From the NCBI RefSeq assembly GCF_030817475.1, contig NZ_JAUSZJ010000002.1, positions 6,090,626-6,154,625 of the forward strand: a stretch of 64,000 bases of DNA, in the 5' to 3' direction. Shown in pieces: positions 42,377 to 50,693 of this stretch. The notes below the pieces were generated by a model. The model saw only the letters and a list, made by a program, of their open reading frames with translations, did no database searches and was not told the DNA's origin. The DNA is from Streptomyces sp. V2I9. GTDB lineage: Bacteria; Actinomycetota; Actinomycetes; Streptomycetales; Streptomycetaceae. The position numbers were made by a program, and so were the translations under genes. Every line of letters begins with the position of its first letter. Position 1 is the first letter of the stretch.

Positions 42377-43159
42377 ATGGCGATACCGATCCGCCGCAGA
42401 CACGGCGACCGGCGAGGGCGGGCCTCGTTCGACCTCCGGCGCACCTCCTTCGGCTTCGCTCTGATCGCCCTGATCCTCGCGGGCGGCGGCGTGACGCTCC
42501 GGGCGGCCTGGCACAGCGCCGCCCGCCACCCGTTCATCGCCGTCCTCGTGGCCCTCCCGCTGCTGGCCGCGGCCGTCCTGGTGCTGCGCCGCCGCCGGCG
42601 CGCCCGCCGGGTCGCGGAGGCCGTCACCGAGGCCGCGTACGGCATCGTCGAGGTGGGCCTCGCGGAGCTGGACGCCGCCGAGGCGGCCCGCGCCGAGGCC
42701 CGCGTCGCGCCCCCGGAACCGGCCACCCACCCCGTCGACCTCGCCCGACTGGACCCGTACGCCTTCGAGGAAGCCGTCGCCGAACTCTGCCGCCGCGACG
42801 GCTGCGCCGACGCCGAGGTGGTGGGCGGCGCCGGCGACCTGGGCGCCGACGTGGTGGGCACCACCCCGGACGGCCGCCGCCTCGTCGTCCAGTGCAAGCG
42901 CTACGGGGAGGAGAACCGGGCGGGATCGCAGGACCTCCAGCGCTTCGGCGGCACCTGCTACGCCGTGCACGCGGCGGGCGTGGCGCTCGTCGTCTCCACC
43001 GGCGGCTTCACCCAGCCCGCCCTCGACTACGCCGAGCAGTGCGCCATCCTCTGCTACGGCCCCGAGGAGCTGGCCGCCTGGAGCGAGGGCGCCGCACCAC
43101 CGCCCTGGGAGGCCGTGACCCCCGCCGAGCGGCTGGACGCCGAGATCAGCGGTCCTTGA
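42377..43159 (+). CDS. membrane-anchored Mrr-like restriction-endonuclease-fold protein
   Basis: A 260-residue protein. Two hydrophobic helices (FGFALIALILAGGGVTL, then FIAVLVALPLLAAAVLVL, about residues 27-70) precede an Arg-rich cytoplasmic linker. The C-terminal Mrr_cat domain (about 120-245) has LDPYAFEEAVAELCRRDG, then DLGADVVGTTPDG and VVQCKRYG, the D...(Q/E)xK catalytic pattern of PD-(D/E)xK nucleases. It is probably a nuclease tethered to the membrane, perhaps acting on incoming or modified DNA. No methyltransferase is adjacent. It overlaps the convergent TetR gene by 14 bases. Confidence 0.86.
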   Translation: MAIPIRRRHGDRRGRASFDLRRTSFGFALIALILAGGGVTLRAAWHSAARHPFIAVLVALPLLAAAVLVLRRRRRARRVAEAVTEAAYGIVEVGLAELDAAEAARAEARVAPPEPATHPVDLARLDPYAFEEAVAELCRRDGCADAEVVGGAGDLGADVVGTTPDGRRLVVQCKRYGEENRAGSQDLQRFGGTCYAVHAAGVALVVSTGGFTQPALDYAEQCAILCYGPEELAAWSEGAAPPPWEAVTPAERLDAEISGP

Positions 43160-43958
43160 GCGCCTGCTGGATCGTCCGCATGACCTCGTCCAGCGGGGCA
43201 TCGGTACGCGCCACCGCCACCAGCACCTCGCCGTCCGCGGCCACCGACGCGGCCGGCCGCTCCGGCTCGTTCCCCGCGGTGCGGCCCGCCCCGATACCGG
43301 TGCCGAAGGTGTCGCGCACGATGGCGAAGGCGCGGTCGAGCTGGGCTTCCACGTCCCCCTGGCCGCCCGCCCGCAGCCAGCGGCGCAGCACATGGTTGTG
43401 CGCGGTGACCACGGCGGACGCGGCGACCTCCGCGAGCAGCGGGTCGTCGTTGCCCACGTGGTGGTCGCGCTCGTCGAAATGGCCCAGGAGATAGCGGGTG
43501 AACAGCCGCTCGTAGCGGGCCACCGACGCGATCTCGGCCTCCCGGAGGGTCGGTACCTCACGGGTCAGTTTGTAACGGGCCACGGAGACCGCGGGCTTGG
43601 CCGCGTACATCTTCATGACCTCCTTGATGCCCCGGCAGACGGTGTCGAGCGGATGCTCGTGCGCGGGGGCGGCGTTGAGCACCGCCTCGGCCCTGACGAG
43701 GGTGTCGTCGTGGTCCGGGAAGATGGCCTCTTCCTTGGAACGGAAGTGCCGGAAGAAGGTCCTGCGGGCGACGCCCGCGGCGCCCGCGATCTCGTCGACG
43801 GTGGTCGCCTCGTACCCCTTCGTGGCGAAGAGTTCCATCGCGGCCGCGGCCAGTTCACGGCGCATCTTGAGCCGTTGGGCGGCCGCCCGCGTCCCCGCAG
43901 TGGTCTCCGGGGCGTCGGTCGCGGTGGTGGCACGGGGTGACTTGGCGGGCTGGGACAT
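43146..43958 (-). CDS. TetR/AcrR family transcriptional regulator
   Basis: A 270-residue TetR protein with a Thr/Ala-rich 30-residue leader and a helix-turn-helix at about 53-72 (TTVDEIAGAAGVARRTFFRH), then SKEEAIFPDHDD. The ligand domain contains ARYKLTREVPTL, and the C-terminus has VLVAVARTDAPLDEVMRT. These features match the TetR at 1217-1945 in order and sequence, so the two are paralogues. The ATG at 43958 is preferred over starts further upstream that add a Pro/Gly-rich peptide. It lies 92 bases upstream of a 3-hydroxyacyl-CoA dehydrogenase stop and 2 kb from ccr. I infer that it represses ccr-mcd through the shared operator boxes; its own upstream region shows no copy of the box. Confidence 0.9.
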   Translation of the reverse strand: MSQPAKSPRATTATDAPETTAGTRAAAQRLKMRRELAAAAMELFATKGYEATTVDEIAGAAGVARRTFFRHFRSKEEAIFPDHDDTLVRAEAVLNAAPAHEHPLDTVCRGIKEVMKMYAAKPAVSVARYKLTREVPTLREAEIASVARYERLFTRYLLGHFDERDHHVGNDDPLLAEVAASAVVTAHNHVLRRWLRAGGQGDVEAQLDRAFAIVRDTFGTGIGAGRTAGNEPERPAASVAADGEVLVAVARTDAPLDEVMRTIQQALKDR

Positions 43959-44049
43959 GGCATGAACGTAACCCATCGGTGCGGGAGAGCGCGCCTGCGG
44001 GGGCGGGCCGCCGGGCGGTCCCAGCAGCCCGCCCCACCCGGCTCCCGGA

Positions 44050-45831
44050 TCAGCGACGGGCATATTCGCGGAAGCCGCGCCCCGTCTTGCGACCGAGGCA
44101 GCCCGCGGCGACCAGGTGCTCCAGCAGCGGCGCGGGGGCCAGGCCCGGATCGCGGAACTCCTGGTGCAGCACCTTCTCGATGGCCAGCGAGACGTCCAGG
44201 CCGACCACGTCGAGCAGTTCGAACGGCCCCATCGGGTAGCCGCCGCCCAGCTTCATCGCCGCGTCGATGTCGTCCAGCGAGGCGTAGTGCTGCTCGACCA
44301 TCTTGATCGCGTTGTTGAGGTAGGGGAACAGCAGCGCGTTCACGATGAACCCGGCCCGGTCACCGCAGTCCACCGGGTGCTTGCGGATCTTCGCGCAGAC
44401 CGCGCGGACCGTGGCGTGCACGTCGTCGGCGGTCAGGACGGTACGGACCACCTCGACCAGCTTCATCGCCGGGGCCGGGTTGAAGAAGTGCATCCCGATG
44501 ACGTCCTCGGGGCGGGTGGTCGCCCGCGCGATCGCGACGACCGGAAGCGAGGACGTGGTGGTGGCGAGCACCGCACCCGGCCGGCAGACCTTGTCCAGCG
44601 TGGCGAACAACTGCTGCTTGACCTCCAGGTCCTCGGCGACCGCCTCCACGGCGAGATCGACCTCGGCGAACGCGTCCAGCGAACCGGCCGCCGTGATCCG
44701 GGCCAGCGTCTCGTCGCGGGCCTCGGCGGTCAGCCGCCCCTTGGCCACCGACCGCTCCAGCGACTTCGCGATCCGCCCCTTGGCGAGATCCGCCTTCTCC
44801 TGGCTCCGGGCCGCCAGCACCACGCCGTACCCGGCCTTCGCGAAGACCTCCGCGATCCCGGACGCCATGGTGCCGGAGCCCGCGACGCCCACCGACGCCA
44901 CCGCGCGCCCCGCGCCCGCCTCGGCGCCGGCCGCCGGGGTCAGCGCGTCCGGCACCACGTCCTGGCCGCCCGGAGCGTCGTACGTGTAGAAGCCGCGCCC
45001 GGCCTTGCGGCCGGTCAGGCCGGCGCTGCTGAGCTGCCCGAGAACGGGGGCCGGGGCGTGCAGCCGGTCGTGGGACTCGGCGTACATGGCCTCCAGGACC
45101 GTACGGGCGGTGTCGATCCCGATCAGGTCGAGCAGGGCGAGGGGGCCCATGGGCAGCCCGCAGCCCAGCTTCATCGCCGCGTCGATGTCCTCACGGGAGG
45201 CGTAGTTCGCCTCGTACATCGCGGCGGCCTGGTTGAGGTAGCCGAACAGCAGGCCGTCCGCGACGAAACCGGGCCGGTCGCCGACCGCGACCGGCTCCTT
45301 GCCCAGCTCGCGGGCGAGCGCGGTGACGGCCGCGACGGCGGGCGGCGCGGTCAGCACCGAGGAGACCACCTCGACCAGCTTCATCACCGGCGCCGGGTTG
45401 AAGAAGTGCAGGCCGAGCACGCGCTCGGGACGCTGCGACTCGGCGGCCAGCCGGGTCACCGACAGGGCGTTGGTTCCGGTGGCCAGGATCGCGGTGGGGG
45501 AGACGATCGCGTCGAGCTCCCGGAACACCTGCTGCTTGATCTCGTACGACTCGGGCACCACCTCGATGACCAGCTCGGCGTCGGCGGCGGCCCGCAGCGA
45601 GTCCGAGGTACGGAACCGGGCGAGTGCGTCGGCCCGCTCCTGCTCGGTGATCCGCCCACGGCTCACGGCGCGCGCGGTGGACGCTTCGAGGGAGGCGACG
45701 GCCCCGAGGGCGGCCGCCTCGCTGATGTCGATGCCGATGACCTCGCGGCCCGCGCGGGCCAGGACCTCGGCGATACCGGCGCCCATGGTGCCGAGGCCGA
45801 CGACGGCGATGGTGGAAAGAGGGGTGTCCAT
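44050..45831 (-). CDS. 3-hydroxybutyryl-CoA dehydrogenase, tandem double-length form
   Basis: A 593-residue protein made of two complete 3-hydroxyacyl-CoA dehydrogenase units. Unit 1 (about 1-285): Rossmann motif VVGLGTMGAGIAEVLARAG, catalytic HFFNPAPVMKLVEVV, and ASREDIDAAMKLGCGLPMGP. Unit 2 (about 305-593): VAGSGTMASGIAEVFAKAG, MHFFNPAPAMKLVEVV, SLDDIDAAMKLGGGYPMGP. Both retain the catalytic His and NAD motif. It oxidises 3-hydroxybutyryl-CoA to acetoacetyl-CoA or the reverse. It supplies the 3-hydroxybutyryl-CoA upstream of crotonyl-CoA, which fits its position beside the ethylmalonyl-CoA genes. Most homologues are single units of about 285 residues that dimerise. Confidence 0.92.
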   Translation of the reverse strand: MDTPLSTIAVVGLGTMGAGIAEVLARAGREVIGIDISEAAALGAVASLEASTARAVSRGRITEQERADALARFRTSDSLRAAADAELVIEVVPESYEIKQQVFRELDAIVSPTAILATGTNALSVTRLAAESQRPERVLGLHFFNPAPVMKLVEVVSSVLTAPPAVAAVTALARELGKEPVAVGDRPGFVADGLLFGYLNQAAAMYEANYASREDIDAAMKLGCGLPMGPLALLDLIGIDTARTVLEAMYAESHDRLHAPAPVLGQLSSAGLTGRKAGRGFYTYDAPGGQDVVPDALTPAAGAEAGAGRAVASVGVAGSGTMASGIAEVFAKAGYGVVLAARSQEKADLAKGRIAKSLERSVAKGRLTAEARDETLARITAAGSLDAFAEVDLAVEAVAEDLEVKQQLFATLDKVCRPGAVLATTTSSLPVVAIARATTRPEDVIGMHFFNPAPAMKLVEVVRTVLTADDVHATVRAVCAKIRKHPVDCGDRAGFIVNALLFPYLNNAIKMVEQHYASLDDIDAAMKLGGGYPMGPFELLDVVGLDVSLAIEKVLHQEFRDPGLAPAPLLEHLVAAGCLGRKTGRGFREYARR

Positions 45832-46225
45832 CACGGGACTCCAGGGTGAGTGACGACTGGGGGAGCACGGCGCGCGCGGCGATGAGGGAGCGGCGCGTGG
45901 CGTACGGAGCTGCGTGTCGTGGAGCAGGGCGCGCGGGGCGCACGGAAGCTGCGTGTCGTGGAGTGCGGGGCCGAGGCGCGACGGCGCGCCCGGCCGTGAG
46001 GGGTGACGGACTCTGTCCCGGAGTCGCGTCGCACAGGAAGCCGAACCGACAAGCACTCCGGTGGCTGCGTCACCAGGCCACCGGAGCCTGCGGGGAGTTG
46101 GCCCCGCTCAGATGAGATTAACCGGCGGGTAACGAGCGCGCCACCCCTGGGTCCGTGTGCCCTGGACCACACGGGCTCCGCGAACCCGTCCCGTACACAG
46201 TGTGTCCGTCGATACGCTGAGCGTC
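45832..46225. other. 394-base divergent promoter region with candidate operator and repeat
   Basis: No gene seen on either strand. A near-palindrome TTAACCGGCGGGTAA (46118-46132; 12 of 14 arm positions symmetric) lies about 95 bases before the HEAT gene. ACACAGTGTGT (46195-46205) is a small perfect palindrome. A 17-base direct repeat AGCTGCGTGTCGTGGAG occurs at 45908-45924 and 45947-45963, in the leader of the dehydrogenase gene. Confidence 0.55.
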
Positions 46226-46798
46226 ATGGATGAGGAGTTCCGTTCGCTCATGGACCGGCTGGAGCCCGAGGCGGCCGGGGCGCCGCAGTACGCCCGGCTC
46301 GTCGCCGTCGAGGACCCCGAGGAGCTGGCACGGGTCCTGGTGGAGCCGCGCCAGCCGCTGTGGGCCCGCGAGATAGCCGCCTTCCGGCTCGGCTGCGCGG
46401 GTGACCGGAGGGCCTTCGAGGCGCTGGTGCTCCTGCTCAACCACCGCGACCCGGAGCGCTGCGTCTCCGCCGCCCACGCCCTGTACCTCCTGCGCGACCC
46501 CCGCACCCCGCGCGCGGCCGCCGCCCTCGCCACCAACACCCTGCGCACCGCCTACGCCCTCTACCCGGTGCGCCTGCTGACCGACCTGCGGGCCCCCGAA
46601 TCGGTTCCCGCCCTGGTCGAGACCCTCGGCCGGCTGCTGGCCCCCGGCGACCCCCACTGGCGTGTCGCCCTCGCCTGCGTGGAGGGCCTGGGACGACTCG
46701 CCGACGAACAGGCCCGCCCGGTCCTCACGGCGGCCCTCCCGCACCCCCGCGTCGGCGCGGCCGCGGCGGCGGCGCTCAGCCGGCTGCCGGGGCAGTGA
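46226..46798 (+). CDS. HEAT-repeat domain protein
   Basis: A 190-residue, almost all-helical protein with HEAT-like repeats, clearest as AREIAAFRLGCAGDRRAFEA, RCVSAAHALYLLRDPRTPRA and RVALACVEGLGRLADEQARP. Such alpha-solenoids mediate protein interactions; no catalytic motif is visible. Streptomyces homologues are annotated only as HEAT repeat or hypothetical proteins. Its stop overlaps the convergent GNAT gene by 23 bases. Function unknown. Confidence 0.8.
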   Translation: MDEEFRSLMDRLEPEAAGAPQYARLVAVEDPEELARVLVEPRQPLWAREIAAFRLGCAGDRRAFEALVLLLNHRDPERCVSAAHALYLLRDPRTPRAAAALATNTLRTAYALYPVRLLTDLRAPESVPALVETLGRLLAPGDPHWRVALACVEGLGRLADEQARPVLTAALPHPRVGAAAAAALSRLPGQ

Positions 46799-47339
46799 GC
46801 GCGCGGACATAACGCACCTCGGACACCGGGGCACCGCCCGCCAGGAACGTGTCCTCGCCCCCGTCCGGCCGGAACCCGGCACGCTCGTAGAAGCGCCGCG
46901 CGGCCGTGTTCTCCCGGAGCACCCACAGCGCCATGCCCGTGTGCCCGGCGGCGGCCGCCCGGGCGGTCAGCTCCGTCAGCAGGGCCCGCCCGGTGCCGGT
47001 CCCGATGTGCTCGGGCAGCACGTAGATCGCGTACAGCTCGCAGCGGGCGGACCGGCGGTCCTCGGCGCGGTACGGCCCGATGCAGGCCCAGCCGGTGACG
47101 GTGCCGTCCGGCCGTTCCGCGACCACGTTCACGGTCTCGCCGCGTTCCTCGAAGTACCTGCGCCGCATCCCGGTCTCCTCGGCGATGTCCATCGCGTCCA
47201 GGTACGGCTGCGGAATCATGCCCCGGTACGCGTGCCGCCAGCCGCGCACCCGGACGGCGGCGACGGCCGCGCAGTCCTCGATCCGCATGTCGCGGACGGT
47301 GGTACCGGGGGGATGCGGGGGAGTGCCGGAGTGCCTCAT
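46776..47339 (-). CDS. GNAT family N-acetyltransferase
   Basis: A 187-residue GNAT: IEDCAAVAAVRVRGWRHAYRG at the N-terminus, CELYAIYVLPEHIGTGTGRA as the acetyl-CoA loop (near residue 105) and LWVLRENTAARRFYERAGFR as the last helix. This subtype (WRHAYRGMIPQPYLD) is common in Streptomyces and Rhizobium; its acceptors are unknown. The gene overlaps the convergent HEAT gene and lies downstream of nothing on its strand. Confidence 0.9.
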   Translation of the reverse strand: MRHSGTPPHPPGTTVRDMRIEDCAAVAAVRVRGWRHAYRGMIPQPYLDAMDIAEETGMRRRYFEERGETVNVVAERPDGTVTGWACIGPYRAEDRRSARCELYAIYVLPEHIGTGTGRALLTELTARAAAAGHTGMALWVLRENTAARRFYERAGFRPDGGEDTFLAGGAPVSEVRYVRALTAPAAG

Positions 47340-47394
47340 GCCGGGCCATCCTCGCGTGCGCCCCGCACATTCGCGCGCCCTTTTACGGCGGGGC

Positions 47395-47430
47395 GCCCCC
47401 GCGGCCGGTGAGGGAACCGGCCGCGGGGGC
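47395..47430 (-). terminator. hairpin terminator after the secreted hydrolase gene
   Basis: A 15-base perfect stem (arms 47395-47409 and 47416-47430, GCCCCCGCGGCCGGT) with a 6-base loop, 13 bases past the stop of the hydrolase gene. Confidence 0.8.
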
Positions 47431-47442
47431 GGTCCGGCCGGG

Positions 47443-49029
47443 TCAGCGGCGGAAGCCGAGCAGGCCGTGCAGCCGGCTGCCCTCGCTGTTGTCCACCGAC
47501 TGGGCCGCCGCCTTCTCGGCGGGCAGCGGCTTCGGCTCCGGCAGGGCGGCGCAGACCGCGTCCGCCTCGCCCCGGCCGCGCGGGACCGTGCCGTCGGTCA
47601 GATAGGCCGTCAGATGCGCGTCCAGGCAGGCGTTCCCGCTCAGCGTGATGCCGTGGTTGCCGCCGCCCTCCTCCACGACGAGGCTGGAGCCCTTGAGCTT
47701 GCGGTGCATGCTGACCGCGCCGCCGTACGGGGTGGCCGCGTCGTCGGTGGCCTGGAGGATGAGCGCCGGGGGCAGCTGCCGGTTGTTCACCGGGACCGGG
47801 CGCAGCGGCTCCACCGGCCAGTTCGCGCACGGCGCGTTGTACCAGGTGTTGTTCCAGGTCATGAACGGCGCCTTCTCGTGGATGCGCCGGCTGTCGTTGC
47901 GCCAGGTGCTCCAGTGCTCGGGCCAGCCGGCGTCGCGGCACTGGACGGCGGTGTAGACCGAGTAGCCGTTGTCGCCGCTCGCGTCCACCGCGCCGAAGTT
48001 CTCGTACACCTCCACCAGCGCGTCGGCGTCCCGGTGCTTCACGTACGCGGCGAACGCCTCGGCGAGGTAGGGCCAGTAGCCGTTGTAGTAGCCGCCGGGC
48101 AGGAAGGCGTCCTCCAGCTCGCTCGCGCCGACCGTGCCGCCCGCGGGCTTCCGCGCCACGTCCGCCCGCATCCGGTACCAGGTGGCCTCGACACGGGCCG
48201 GGTCGGTGCCCAGGCCGTACGCGGCGTCGTTCTGCGCGACCCACGCGGCGAACGCCTTGTGCCGGTCGTCGAAGGCGTAGTCCTGGCCGAGGTTGCCCTC
48301 GTACCAGACGTCGTCCGGATCGACGACCGAGTCCAGGACCAGGCGGCGCACCCGGTCCGGGTACAGCTTGGCGTAGACCGCGCCGAGGTAGGTGCCGTAG
48401 GAGTAGCCGAAGTAGTTGATCTGCCGTGAGCCCAGCGCCCGGCGGATCACGTCGAGGTCCTTGGCCGCGCTGACCGTGTCCATGTACGGCAGTACGTCGC
48501 CGTGCTTCTCGCCGCAGGCGCGGGCGAACGACTCCGCCCGGTCGCGGTTGATCCGCTCCGCGCGGTAGGAGGCGGGCACCGTGTCCGGGCGCACCGGGTC
48601 GAAGTGGCCCGGTACGCAGTTCAGTGCGGGGGTGCTCTTGCCGACCCCGCGCGGGTCGAAACCGATCACGTCGTACTGCGCCGCCACCTTCTTCGGCAGC
48701 GAGGAGGCCACGAACCCCGCCATCGACAGGCCGCTGCCGCCCGGACCGCCCGGATTGACCAGCAGCGGGCCCTGGAAGGTCTTCGCGGTGTGCGGGACGC
48801 GGGACAGGGCGAGCGTGACCTGACGGCCCGAAGGGCGGCGGTGGTCCAGAGGCGCGCGGACCTTCGCGCACTGGAGCGTCGGGTAGCTCTCGGTGGGACA
48901 GTCGGTCCACTTCAGCCGAGGGGCGGGCGGCGCGCTCGCGGTGGTGGCGGCGGCCGGGCCGGGCGCGGCGGTCAGCAGACCGGCGACGGTCGCACCGACG
49001 GCGACCAGAATTCCTGCACGTTTCGTCAT
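47443..49029 (-). CDS. secreted alpha/beta hydrolase, tripeptidyl-aminopeptidase-like
   Basis: A 528-residue exported serine hydrolase of the Streptomyces Tap/SlpD type. The signal peptide spans about residues 1-28 (AGILVAVGATVAGLLTAAPG, cleavage after Ala-rich AAA). The oxyanion region is VNPGGPGGSGLSMAG, the nucleophile lies in YFGYSYGTYLGAVYAK, the acid in LQATDDAATPYGG, and the His in GGGNHGITLSG. Several Cys pairs suit an extracellular enzyme. It releases N-terminal tripeptides or acts on related peptides outside the cell. A strong hairpin follows. It is the only gene in its unit. Confidence 0.93.
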   Translation of the reverse strand: MTKRAGILVAVGATVAGLLTAAPGPAAATTASAPPAPRLKWTDCPTESYPTLQCAKVRAPLDHRRPSGRQVTLALSRVPHTAKTFQGPLLVNPGGPGGSGLSMAGFVASSLPKKVAAQYDVIGFDPRGVGKSTPALNCVPGHFDPVRPDTVPASYRAERINRDRAESFARACGEKHGDVLPYMDTVSAAKDLDVIRRALGSRQINYFGYSYGTYLGAVYAKLYPDRVRRLVLDSVVDPDDVWYEGNLGQDYAFDDRHKAFAAWVAQNDAAYGLGTDPARVEATWYRMRADVARKPAGGTVGASELEDAFLPGGYYNGYWPYLAEAFAAYVKHRDADALVEVYENFGAVDASGDNGYSVYTAVQCRDAGWPEHWSTWRNDSRRIHEKAPFMTWNNTWYNAPCANWPVEPLRPVPVNNRQLPPALILQATDDAATPYGGAVSMHRKLKGSSLVVEEGGGNHGITLSGNACLDAHLTAYLTDGTVPRGRGEADAVCAALPEPKPLPAEKAAAQSVDNSEGSRLHGLLGFRR

Positions 49030-49151
49030 GGGGCCTCCCGGAGTGGCGGGACGCGGCGCCGGATCACCGGTCCCCGCCGCATGCTCCCCGAATCGCGCGG
49101 CGGAAGGGCCCGTTCCGCGCGGATGGGGCCCGTAGGTCACGCCATCGGCCG

Positions 49152-49172
49152 CACGAGCCGGTCCGGCTCGTG
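49152..49172 (-). terminator. hairpin after the radical SAM gene
   Basis: Eight-base arms CACGAGCC/GGCTCGTG around a 5-base loop, about 28 bases beyond the stop at 49200. A weaker stem than others here. Confidence 0.5.
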
Positions 49173-49199
49173 GCCCGCCCCGAGGCTCTCCCCGTGTCT

Positions 49200-50237
49200 T
49201 CAGAGCAGGGTCAGCTGGGTCGGGCCGGGCTCCGAAGCGGTGGCCGTGGGAGGGGCCGGAGAGACGCGGCGGGACTCGCCCCGGTGGGCGGGGCCGATGC
49301 CGTACGCGTCCGCCAGCTCGTGCACCTGGCGCGTGATGCGGCGCTGGTACCAGGTGGGGGCGTACGCCCCGTCCGCGTACATCCGCTCGTAGCGCTCCAC
49401 CAGGTGCGGGTGGTGCTGCCCCAGCCAGTGCAGGTACCACTCGCGTGCGCCGGGCCGCAGATGCAGGACGAGCGGGGTCACCGAGGTCGCCCCCGCGTCC
49501 GCGACCGCCGCGACGGTGGCGCGCAACTGCTCCGGGCGGTCGCCGAGGAACGGGATGACCGGGGCCATCAGGACGGAGCAGCCGATCCCGGCGTCGGTGA
49601 GGGCCCGCACCACGTCCAGCCGGCGGTCGGGGGAGGGTGTTCCCGGCTCGACCGTGCGCCACAGTTCCCGGTCGGTGAAGCCCACGGAGACCGAGACACC
49701 GACCTCGGCGACCTCGGCGGCCCGGCGCAGCAGCTCCAGGTCGCGCAGGATCAGCGTGCCCTTGGTCAGGATCGAGAACGGGTTCGCGCGGTCGCACAGG
49801 GCGGAGATGATGCCCGGCATGAGCCGGTACCGGCCCTCCGCCCGCTGGTAGCAGTCGACATTGGTGCCCATGGCGACGTGCTCGCCCCGCCAGTGCCGGG
49901 ATCCCAGCTCCCGCTGGAGCAGTTCGGCGGCGTTGGTCTTGACGACGATCTGGGAGTCGAACCCGATGCCGGTGTCCAGGTCCAGATAGCTGTGGGTCTT
50001 GCGGGCGAAGCAGTACACGCAGGCGTGTGTGCAGCCCCGGTAGGGGTTCACCGTCCATTCGAACGGCATCCGCGAGGCTCCGGGCACCCGGTTCAGGATC
50101 GAACGGGCCCGGATCTCGTGGAAGGTGATGCCCCGGAATTCGGGGGTGTCGAACGTGCGCGTGGTCACCGCGTCCGCGGCGAAGAGCGCGCTGTTCCCGG
50201 CCGTCGAGTTCTTCTCGACCAGATTGTCCCAGCGCAT
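49200..50237 (-). CDS. radical SAM protein (Rv2578c / SPL-like family)
   Basis: A 345-residue radical SAM protein. The iron-sulphur motif is CTHACVYCFAR (C-x3-C-x2-C) near residue 69. PFEWTVNPYRGC precedes it, and TKGTLILRDLELLRRAA and GFTDRELWRTVEPGTPSP follow, as in the Rv2578c/spore-photoproduct-lyase-like group. ATG 50237 starts MRWDNLVEKNS. The group is annotated as a probable DNA repair or modification enzyme, but its reaction is not established. A GGAGG-like site precedes the start (CGAGGAGGCGTCC). Confidence 0.9.
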   Translation of the reverse strand: MRWDNLVEKNSTAGNSALFAADAVTTRTFDTPEFRGITFHEIRARSILNRVPGASRMPFEWTVNPYRGCTHACVYCFARKTHSYLDLDTGIGFDSQIVVKTNAAELLQRELGSRHWRGEHVAMGTNVDCYQRAEGRYRLMPGIISALCDRANPFSILTKGTLILRDLELLRRAAEVAEVGVSVSVGFTDRELWRTVEPGTPSPDRRLDVVRALTDAGIGCSVLMAPVIPFLGDRPEQLRATVAAVADAGATSVTPLVLHLRPGAREWYLHWLGQHHPHLVERYERMYADGAYAPTWYQRRITRQVHELADAYGIGPAHRGESRRVSPAPPTATASEPGPTQLTLL

Positions 50238-50396
50238 GGACGCCTCCTCGGTAGCACTCCTCGCAGAATAGAACATGTGTTCCCATGATCGTGCGAGGTG
50301 TGGCCGCACGTGGCTCGCGGAGCGTGCGGGCGGTGCCGCGAGCGGGCTTCCGCGGAGGGCGCGGGGCGGGCTTGACCGCGGTGCGAGACTTCCGGC

Positions 50397-50651
50397 ATGG
50401 ACAGGGGGCGTGAGTCGCGGTGGGAGAAGGACGCGATGACGGTGGAGATCGTCTTCGCGCTGCTGGCCGCCGCCGTCCTGGCCGGGGCGGTCTTCGCCGT
50501 CGCCGTGGCCCTCACCCTCGTCCTCGGCCTCTCCGGTCCGGCGTCCGAAGGGGTACGGACCGGGGGAGTGCCGGCGGGAGCGGCGGTCGGGGTGGCGCAC
50601 CTGGTCCGGGTGCTGCGCCGCTTCGACGCGGAGCGCCGTAAGGGTCACTGA
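50397..50651 (+). CDS. small single-helix membrane protein
   Basis: An 84-residue hypothetical protein with one hydrophobic helix (VEIVFALLAAAVLAGAVFAV). The ATG at 50397 has no clear ribosome binding site; ATG 50436 (MTVEIVFALL, 71 residues) has AAGG 6 bases before it and may be the real start. C-terminal VLRRFDAERRKGH is basic and probably cytoplasmic. No family recognised. Codon bias is G/C at third positions, so coding is plausible. Confidence 0.5.
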   Translation: MDRGRESRWEKDAMTVEIVFALLAAAVLAGAVFAVAVALTLVLGLSGPASEGVRTGGVPAGAAVGVAHLVRVLRRFDAERRKGH

Positions 50652-50693
50652 CGGCCGGGGCCATCGGTGGCCCGGCGGCATGGAATCGTTCGG

